From Ctena decussata (taxonomy: Eukaryota > Mollusca > Bivalvia > Lucinida > Lucinidae), in NCBI GenBank assembly GCA_963989385.1, contig OZ022501.1, positions 88,148,979-88,212,978 on the forward strand: a stretch of 64,000 nucleotides of DNA, written 5' to 3'. The translations under genes and the position numbers were made by a program. How positions within the stretch are numbered: position 1 is the first letter of the stretch; each line of letters begins with the position of its first letter. The notes beneath the pieces were generated by a model, which made no database searches, had not been told where the DNA came from, and saw only the letters and a program-made list of their open reading frames with translations. This document shows positions 56,825-64,000 of this stretch, in pieces.

Positions 56825-57062
56825 AAATCCCGACTTCACACTTACACTTCGTCCGAATTTACACTGTATACCAATTCACCCCCGAATTTTCACCAGGTAC
56901 CATTGTCACCGTTTCCATAGGGTGAAATTGGCCTCTATTACTAAAAATAGCAAAACTTGAAAATGAGAAAATCTCAATGAAATTGGACCAATTTTGTGTC
57001 AGAATGTTCCGTGGCAAATTAGCCAGGTGAGCGATATCAGGCCCATTTGGGCCTCTTGTTTC

Positions 57063-57477
57063 TTTGAGTTCTTTTTCAACAGCAAAACAAATACATTCAA
57101 GTTAAGAATGCCAAGCATACTTCATGTGGCTATGATATCTGCTTGATCCTGTTTTGGCCTAGTAATGGCAGCGTTAAAGACTCTTGTATCCAGGTTATTC
57201 TGTTTTCTTAGAAAAGGATGTTTATCTCATATAATAGGATGTTCTCAAAGGTTTCTAATTTGATGTGACAAGTTGAAAGGGTCATGGTCAACAAAAGAGA
57301 TCTCCGTTAAGTGCTAAGTTTTTGACTGGACCTAGGTGTTTTGAGTAATGCTGGCTTAACAAAGTGGTTAGTCAAGGATTCATTAAGTCTTCTAGTGCAC
57401 ATAAAATCAAGTGTGCTTATAATTTTTGCTAAAAAATGTGTGGAGTCTTTGCACTTAAAACATTTCATGTCTTATAG
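57063..57477. other. Intron 4, part right of element F
   Basis: AT-rich; ends in a weak polypyrimidine tract and CTTATAG acceptor. No repeat recognised. Confidence 0.5.
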
Positions 57478-57625
57478 AATGAGTGACAAAAGAGAGAATA
57501 TAGACCCCCAGAAGCTTTAAGCCCAGAAGCAATTATTTCAACCGTCTTAACGTGTGACAGACACGACAGATGTCACAGAGTTTGAAAAGAAAAGACTGAG
57601 CATTGAGAGACGGAAAGAAGAACTG
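57478..57625 (+). pseudogene. TTLL7-like exon 5 of 5, with two in-frame TAA codons
   Basis: The split Lys codon from exon 4 is completed and the frame reads MSDKRENIDPQKL, stop (57518-57520), AQKQLFQPS, stop (57548-57550), RVTDTTDVTEFEKKRLSIER, then RKEEL. The SDKR start and the ERRKEEL end match the TTLL7 segment after the catalytic core. The second stop is one substitution away from a Lys codon (TAA from AAA). The donor is GGTAATT. Confidence 0.8.
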
Positions 57626-58462
57626 GTAATTAGTATCTATTTTTAAAGACTTTTCATTTCTGATGTGGGTTGATCTAAAATCCATCATGGCAGCCAAATC
57701 AGAACAACATTCAAGGGTCTACTGGTTAAGAGCATTGACTTTTATACATTAGATCTCTATCTACTCAGGGTTTAAGCCTTGCTAGTGCACAAGTGAGAAA
57801 GCTAAGTTCTGCTTGTGGAATGTTAGGTGGTTTTTCCAGAGAGCCCCAGTTTTTGCTCTTTTCGGCTTAACAATCTACTTGACATGCAAGGGCCATGAAA
57901 TAATATAAAAAGAGAAGAAAAAAAAATGATTTATTCTTACTGTGTATCTCATGTTTTAGTGCAAACATATTTTATTTCAATTTTATACAAGTTATGTACA
58001 AGTTACAAATAGTATACAATAGCAAAAGAATCTGAACGAAAGTGAAGGGCTTATTTAGTTCATCTCACTGTGTTTTTGATAAACTGATGGGTTGCAGATC
58101 AAATGCCTAAATACCCAAACAGTGTGCATCTAACCTCCAACTCAATCTCTTTAGTTAATTGTGATAATCTAAGGTTGTAACAAGACAAAAATGAAATGAA
58201 ATAAATGAATGTGTAGGCTTTTAGAACAGTGTCATAGCTTTCCCAATATTAAATTGTACAAGTTGCCAATATAACTGTGCATGTGGCATGCAAGAATGAC
58301 AACTCTGGCTGATGTCTTCAGTATTTTCGGTTCTTTTTCGGTCTGTAACTCAGTAATGCTTTCAAATATTATAATGATACTTGGTAGGACTATAGGAGAG
58401 GTAAGCTCAGAATTTAGCAGGCAAGAATGACAACTCTGGAACATATTGGGACTGGACACAAG
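57626..58462. other. Downstream of exon 5; presumed intron
   Basis: No further TTLL7-like exon is recognised here or to the right edge. AT-rich, unassigned. Confidence 0.5.
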
Positions 58463-58655
58463 TGAGCCACAACACGACAAAACCATCCACCCAGCCTGAT
58501 CAGACTCGTCGCTGTCCGCAGGGAGGTAGCATAGACACTAAGGTACCCTTTAAGCGCTTTGCGAAGAGTCTGATCAGATTGAGCGGATGCCCAGGCAGAT
58601 CTGAGTCTAAGCTGGGGGCACAACCACTTTGTTGATTTTCTCATGTCGCGGCTCA
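58463..58655. mobile_element. MITE V copy 4 (shorter)
   Basis: Inverted ends GAGCCACAACACGACAAAAC and GATTTTCTCATGTCGCGGCTC in shortened form; AAGT follows on the right and precedes on the left, a possible 4-bp target duplication. Confidence 0.75.
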
Positions 58656-58759
58656 AGTTACAACATTTGATAGTTATATCCCTAGATTGTAGGAAAATTA
58701 TGGTAATTGGTTGAGGTATCCCAGTTTCTATGTTTAGGGTAAATGAGACACTATATATA

Positions 58760-61700
58760 TGGGTGATTTTCAAAAAAATGAAGTCAAAGTGTGACATAGA
58801 GGTCAAAAATTAAATGACCTTTGAGTACAATAATTTCCATGTCAATTTCTTCCTAGGATGTTAAAGTGTCGGAAATTAACATTAAATACTGTATGAAACC
58901 ATCTAAATTTTTGTGATTTCTATGTTTCAGAAAATATTTGTTGTATTTTCAAAACATGGTATAGACCCCTTATGAGAAGCACTATACTTGTTTTGGCCAT
59001 TTCTAAGTTAATAATTTGGTATGGTTTGACAAGACAGACATGGAGACAGGATTCTGTGCCATTGATTTGAATACTTTCTGTGAGTAAAAAAAAATTTGCC
59101 ATTTTTTTGATAATTTTACACTGAAATTGCTTTCTCTACCTACAAAAGTTTTTTAATTCACTTGAATTACTCCACTATTTATTCATAAATTATTTCATAT
59201 CAAAATTCAAGGCATTCTTGAAACACCCTATAAATTTCTTTTCAGTCAAAGCATTATTTCATGTTGTAGTGGGTCTATAAAAGTGGTCGAAAACTGTGCT
59301 GCACTTGGGACAAAAACAGTTAGTTTCTTCTGATAAGTCAGGATATTGCTTATTTTAGCACTTGTTGTGCCATTTATATTTCAGATAACTAATCAACATG
59401 AAAAACTATGAGCATAACAAAAATAAAAAATTTCTTTCAACAAACAGTATGCATTTTTCAGTATGGATAAAAGTATTTATGCTACAGGACAGTATACTTA
59501 ATATAAGCCAGTGTTTCATAAACTAAATCAAGACAGAACAGTTTTAATCATTTTGAATTAAAGAAAAATGGTTTCTAATGAAGGTTAATCAGATGTACAT
59601 ATGTACAGTGAAACGTTTCACTTGGGACAAAATCAGCCAGGTGTTTTCTCTTCTATTATTGGAAGTTTTACACCAATTTCACATACTGAGATAATTCATA
59701 GCCACAATCAGTTATGTTAAACATTAGAATCTAAGTAGACAAATGTAAGTTCAATACAAAATGATAGTTGTATACGTTTTAGCACCTTAAGAATAATATA
59801 CATCTTAGGGTTACAAAGAAAAAATGTTATGTTAGATAACTGTTTCTTGATGTCATTTATTAGCAGTTATACAAGTCTAACCATGTTGCTTTATATCAGT
59901 TCAATTTCTGGAAAAAATAGTTCTTGCAGTAATATTATTCATTTTTAGCTCGCCTGAACGAAAGTTCAGGAAGAGCTATTGTTGTCAGTAACTTGTCACC
60001 CTGGCATCCGCGTCCGCGTCCCTGTCAGCGTCCGCGTCGGCGTCCGGATTGGATGTTTTGGTTAAAGTTTTTTAAAGACCTATATCTCCTTAACCCATGG
60101 ATGGATTCTTTTTATACTTGCACTGTAGTTAGATATTGGTCCAAAGTTTAACAGGGTACCATCCCCACCCCACTTTGTGACCTTGATTTCAAGGTCATGG
60201 ACTTAGAAAATTGGGAGTTTTTTGGACTGGATGTTTTGGTTACAGTTTTATAAAGCCCAATATCTCCATAACCCATGGATGGATTCCTTTGATACTTGCA
60301 CTGTAGTTAGATATTGGTCCAAAGTTTTCCAAAGTACTACCCCCACCCCCTCAGTGACCTTGATGTCAAGGTCATGGACTTAGAAAATTGTCTTTTTATT
60401 GATAGAATGTTTTGGTTAAAGTTTTTTAAAGACACATATCTCCTGAACCCATAGATGAATTCTTTTTATATTTGCACTGTAGTTATATATTACTCCAAAG
60501 TTTTACAGAGTTCTACCCCAAACCCGCTCAGTGACCTTGATGTCAAGGTCAGGGACTTAGGAAATTTGGTCTTAATTAAAGTGTTCTTATTGCATACTGA
60601 TTCATAATGCTTGGCAGAGATTTAGTTACACTTGAACTTATGTTAGACACCTTTTTGAGTTTTTAAAAAACACTATATACTTACCCCACTGGATGACCTT
60701 GAAGTCAAGGTCCTTGACTTATGATTTTGTCTTAAAGATTTTAGTTTAAGTTATATATTTATGGTAACATAGTTTCACAGTGCCACAATTGACTCAGTTG
60801 ATACTAATACTTGGACTGATGTTAGATAACTGTTCAAGGTTTTGATATAGCTTTTGTTTATAAATGTGTTATCATTATGGACATGCTTGTCTGAAGTCTT
60901 ATGCATAGCAGTCCACACCACCATAGCGACTGTGTGATGGGCAAGCAACTATTCAGGCGAGCTATGCTGTCAGGCGACAGCTCTTGTTAGACTTTTGTGT
61001 CCCAAGTGCAACGCTTCAAGGTTGGTTGAAAAATGACTGCTTATGTCAAAAGTAAACAGTTTAACTGAAGGGTTTTGAAAGATTTCACATCTGCTCTCAA
61101 TAAATAATAAATAATGGAAAGAAAAATGGCCTTAAAAAGTTTGTATTCTGTAAAAAAGCGCTTCTGACATTCCAGTTAGCAAAAAACACATATATTTTCA
61201 AATATTTACAGAAAAATGGCTTATCACAATATTTGAAAGGCATTTATTGTCTATATATATTCTTTAGCAATACTGATAAATGATAAAATTGGAGGTAAAG
61301 TGTATTGTTAGGCAACTGTATTGCACTAATTAAACATGGAAAACTGTGTTGCACTTGGGACATCAGTTCTGGCAACCTATTGGAAACTCATGCATCACTG
61401 GATGATAAGGATTGCTTTAGATGGTTTTGCCCTGACTTGCTGCTTCTCAAAATAAACCAAAACAAACTATTATACAGGAAATGATTGTATGGTGGATAAA
61501 AAACTACAGAATGTTGCACTTGGGACAAATCTGGGTAACACAATAAAGGAGCTATTTTCTAAAATGTTACGAAGAGTTCAAACTATTAAACAGCTGGTAA
61601 TTTACCCAACAACATTACACTTTGTCATTAACAACATGCAATACATCTAGTGCTAATAATTTTAGAAATGTTATTTATGTAAAGTCAAAAGAAGTTATTT

Positions 61701-62105
61701 TCACTGTATTTTTTTATTAGGGTATTATCATAATTCATTATCTTTGAACAGGTAAACAGAACAAAATACATGCAAATTATATTGTAAACTCTGAGTTACT
61801 TAATGGTATTTGACAGCTATGCATTTGTTTTTGATATAATGAAACATAAGCTTTTTGGAAAGCATTTGAAAATGAGGAAACGGAAACATTTCAAATGTCA
61901 CGCAAAAACTGTTTCACTTGGGACAAATTTGGGTGTACTTTGCATCATAACTTCTGATCAACTGTATCAATTTTGATGAAACTTTGCATCAAGATTTACA
62001 CCAATATGACTCATATTTTAGGCACAAACAAAACTTAAAAAGTTTAAAGCTAATCAGTTGGGTTTGAATTAAAAAAAAAACTTCATTTTTTTTGAAAATC
62101 ACCCA
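58760..62105. mobile_element. Element Q: TA-flanked sister of element I, six copies of its own 14-mer
   Basis: The ends TGGGTGATTTTCAAAAAAAT and its complement (finishing AAAATCACCCA) are inverted and flanked by TA (58758-58759, 62106-62107). Without the nested J the core is about 2.30 kb. The motif TGCACTTGGGACA or TTCACTTGGGACA occurs at about 59300, 59618, 61350, 61515 and 61913 on the plus strand and at about 60999-61011 on the minus strand. No transposase frame was recognised. Confidence 0.8.
59947..60988 (+). mobile_element. Helentron-like element J, inside Q
   Basis: Starts after a T run with AGCTCGCCTGAACG and hairpin partner TTCAGGAAGAGCT, then a GCGTCC-type tract, then four monomers of about 170 bp. 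It ends with TTCAGGCGAGC, the CTGTC/GACAG hairpin and CTCTTGTT. Each monomer has a TGACCTTGATNTCAAGGTCA-type inverted repeat (near 60180, 60356, 60532 and 60690). Confidence 0.8.
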
Positions 62106-62108
62106 TAG

Positions 62109-62256
62109 AGGATCTTACATGAGTGCTTATGTATTATTGAATTTATTAAACGAGTTGGGGAAAAAGATAAGACGTGAGGCTATGCTGAGCATCTTATCAT
62201 TTTTTCCCAACAAGTTTGATAAATTCAATAATATAGGAGCATGAATGCAAGATTCT
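62109..62256. repeat. Foldback repeat Y
   Basis: Arms of about 62 bases: ATTATTGAATTTATTAAACG with GTTGGGGAAAAAGATAAG on the left and the near-complement on the right, around a 20-base loop. It begins only a few bases after the end of element Q. Confidence 0.7.
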
Positions 62257-63667
62257 ATTTATCATATGACACTGAAATTGCATTTTATAAGTAAATTTTG
62301 CACTAAAACGTCACAGTTTCGCCATTAGAAAACATGACGTTTTATGGACGTCAATGCATAATCATAAGATGTAATTTGCATATTAAATCCACTAGTTGAT
62401 TATCGTTTTTTCTGCATGGCTTTATTATGCTCTCAGATGCAGCCTCATATGATAAACACCTTTTCTCTTACTTTGGGCTGTAATGTTTTACAGAAAGAAT
62501 TGTTGGCCAGAGTGAGAAAAGCATGATCTAGGGAAGAGTATGAAAATAGAAACCGAGGTCGGTTTATCAGAATATTTCCTACCAATGATAAAATATGACA
62601 AGAACACTTCATTCAACTGCTCTAGGTGGCCTATACTACCTTCATGGCTGGGAGAGCTCCATCTATGCACAGAGAAATACAGCTGGTGTACAGTAATAGA
62701 CTCAAGGTATGTATATGCATGGTGTTTGTGGATAGGGAAAGGGGAGGGGATGCATGTGGGGATAAATTGCCTTATCCATATGTATAATTTCAGTCAACAC
62801 TCAGTACAATTTAGTCAGTGTTCATTGGGCTTAAAATCCACAATGAGGCAGTAAATTTCCTGCTGTCATGGACATCTTGAATGATTAGTACATGTATTCA
62901 GGCAAAAGACATTGTTCCTGTAAAATTGATTTTCAGAATCTGATATTGGGAGAAGAAGTCCAAGGGAGTATATATAGATAGCATATATGAAATTGTTACT
63001 CCAGGGCTCCTGGAAATTTTTAGGCAAAAGTAATATGTAAAGGCTTCCATAGTAGTAAAATATGTATTAAAGGGCTGGCAGATACTGGCCGATAACCACT
63101 CAGTAACTGGATATTGGTGTTCAGCTGCTGTACATATCACGATGCAAGGGAAATAGTAAACTATGTAGATAAATGGAGTTATGACAGTAATACAGTTATT
63201 GAACAAAGTTTGGTGGCATAAACATGATCACACATATACTAGCCAAAAGTTCTAATCAACCACTTACATTTTATCGATTTTCTTTAGAGCCCCAAGCAAT
63301 CTTGCAGTTCTATTTACATCCCCAAATAGGCAGATATTCCAGTCAACTCGTCATTAAAATGTTTGTTCTAACAAGTTGCGCCTATAGAAGCAATGGAAAG
63401 TTTCTGTGTTTTATTCTGCAACAATTCATTGTCTCGGAGCGCGTGAGTCTAACTGCTGACGTCACTTGCATTACTGACGTAATTTTGTGACGTTTGGAGA
63501 CGTTAGACGGTGTAACGTCTCTTTTTCTTTCTAAAAAACACCATAAAACGTACATTTACTTTAGATACAATTAAGAATATTGGCGGGAGCATGAACGCGC
63601 CGGCAGGAAGGCTGGGAGAGTTTGAATGAAAAAAATACTTTTTCAATGTTTTTGAGCGTTAGAATCT
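62257..63667. other. No gene recognised; CRE-like sites near 63460
   Basis: Open frames at 62540-62854 and 62898-63206 show no known domain. A cluster of TGACGT half-sites occurs at 63457-63515 (TGACGTCA at 63457-63464). The rest is AT-rich. Confidence 0.45.
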
Positions 63668-63832
63668 AAATAGTTCAGTTCTAGCATTGAATTGTTGAAT
63701 AATAATTCACTGTCGGTCAGTTGTAAGTAGATATATCACTCGCACTCTGCTCTCATGATATGATCTACTTTACAACTGACCTCCAAACAGTGAATTATTA
63801 CTCAACAATTCACTGCTAGTGCTGATCTATTT
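63668..63832. repeat. Foldback repeat Z
   Basis: Arms of about 65-70 bases (GAATTGTTGAATAATAATTC, CAGTTGTAAGTAGAT on the left and the near-complement on the right) around a loop of about 30 bases. Non-coding, MITE-like. Confidence 0.75.
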
Positions 63833-64000
63833 CTTAAACAAAATTCTTTACATTACATCCAGGATGTACCAATGAACAGAAGTACCCCCATTTTTTAAAT
63901 TCACAAAATTAAGCATTTCGTTACAATTTGTGAAAAATCACTTTTTGAAATATCCAATTTACGTAAGCAAAACCAGTTCATTACTAAAGCAAATGACTGA

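Larger units (their letters stand above)
44273..56924. mobile_element. Element G: 12.65-kb element with ~100-bp terminal inverted repeats
   Basis: The left end CACCCTATGGAAACGGTGAC continues as a clearly matching inverted copy of the right end for about 100 bases (landmarks TTCGGGGG, GAATTGGTATA, GTGTAAATTCGG), with weaker similarity further in (TGCAGGAGCT). Both sides show the 5-bp duplication AAATT (44268-44272, 56925-56929). Sister monomers of host element F read GTCAAATTGGCCTCTGTTAC, the expected empty site. No transposase was recognised. The inside holds LINE ends, SINEs, MITEs, Helentron-like B6, one unassigned ORF and a GATC-rich patch. The CAC start with a 5-bp duplication recalls Transib/RAG-like ends, but this is speculative. 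Confidence 0.85.
42594..57062 (+). mobile_element. Helentron-like element F, split by the 12.65-kb element G
   Basis: After a T run the head reads AGCTAACCTGGCCCGAAGAG then CCATAGTGAGC, followed by a weak GTCC tract. The tail is AGCCAGGTGAGC, the hairpin GGCCCATTTGGGCC and CTCTTGTTT. Monomers carry TCCAAGATGGCCGCC-type sites (near 42800, 43122, 43416, 43573, 43848 and 44118) and CTAAAAATAGCAAAA. A perfect AGGTCACAGTGACCT lies at 43275-43289. The array stops at 44272 and resumes at 56925 exactly where G ends. Confidence 0.8.
36892..57625 (+). pseudogene. TTLL7-like tubulin polyglutamylase locus, partial, five exons
   Basis: TTLL enzymes of the TTLL7 type add glutamate side chains to tubulin tails on microtubules, using an ATP-grasp fold. 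Five consecutive exons on the plus strand (36892-37050, 38130-38349, 39811-40140, 42237-42331, 57478-57625) have compatible splice phases and give a continuous match to the TTLL7 catalytic core, from the region before the ATP-binding lysine to the helix after the core. Exons for the N terminus and for the C-terminal microtubule-binding region are not in the window. Three TAA codons lie in frame (38242, 57518, 57548). Splice sites and most conserved residues survive, so decay is recent, or the stops are sequence errors. The fourth intron is about 15 kb, mainly nested transposons. Confidence 0.8.

Noticed and set aside
44273..56924. Element G as a Maverick/Polinton
   Set aside because: Ends start with CAC rather than AG, the duplication is 5 bp rather than 6, and no polymerase, integrase or capsid frame is visible.
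62540..62854. 104-codon frame near the right edge as a further TTLL7-like exon
   Set aside because: Sequence does not resemble the region of TTLL7 that follows exon 5, and no acceptor of good quality precedes it.

Overview
This is a eukaryotic, AT-rich, intron-dominated window, most likely from a bivalve mollusc. Three things point there: tRNA-headed SINEs with CAAC-type tails, a great density of hairpin-ended repeats carrying (GTCC)n and internal tandem arrays (the architecture of the Helentron-like elements known in bivalves as pearl and CvA), and exon fragments closest to animal TTLL7 and anoctamin proteins. The species assignment is inference. Host coding sequence is sparse: five exons of a tubulin tyrosine ligase-like gene (36892-57625, plus strand, matching the ATP-grasp core of TTLL7) and one anoctamin-like exon (951-1097). 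Every splice site I can place is canonical, yet three in-frame stops break the TTLL7 reading frame and two frameshifts plus a small loss break the anoctamin exon. I therefore call both pseudogenic, with sequence error as the alternative.

Almost everything else is transposable elements inside transposable elements. From left to right: a Helentron-like 3' end (1-166); an isolated anoctamin exon; a SINE with a 14-bp target duplication; a four-deep nest at 2608-11762 (TTAA-flanked element H, holding TA-flanked element I, holding minus-strand Helentron-like L, holding Helentron-like A, plus a second Helentron-like with its own insert, and a ninth-monomer X-box array B1). Next come D with B2 inside (12567-16368), E with a Mutator-like element inside (17469-20330), stacked B3/B4/B5 (21195-24660), and a Tc1/mariner transposase gene split by two successive insertions (24854-28997).

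From 29804 a Helentron-like element hosts a young LTR retrotransposon (30422-36430; 2.2-kb LTRs, 5-bp target duplication, minus-strand gag-like ORF, no pol). The TTLL7-like exons follow. The intron after exon 4 contains a Helentron-like element (42594-57062) that was itself split by a 12.65-kb terminal-inverted-repeat element (44273-56924; 5-bp target duplication), which in turn collected SINEs, LINE ends, MITEs and another Helentron-like copy. The right end holds a second member (Q, 58760-62105) of the family of element I, and two foldback elements.

Three aspects stand out. First, the window carries its own controls: copy H2 (40664-41523) is the uninterrupted form of H1, so two insertion sites can be read directly. 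Second, the unrelated tandem arrays inside the Helentron-like elements each carry a recurring candidate transcription-factor motif: RFX X-box, nuclear-receptor half sites and EREs, or YY1-like sites; the LTRs carry eight perfect CREs each. Third, elements I and Q have the same 2.3-kb core size, and each carries six dispersed copies of its own private 14-mer; the two 14-mers look related. I found no CRISPR array, no rRNA, no bona fide tRNA gene and no complete host gene.
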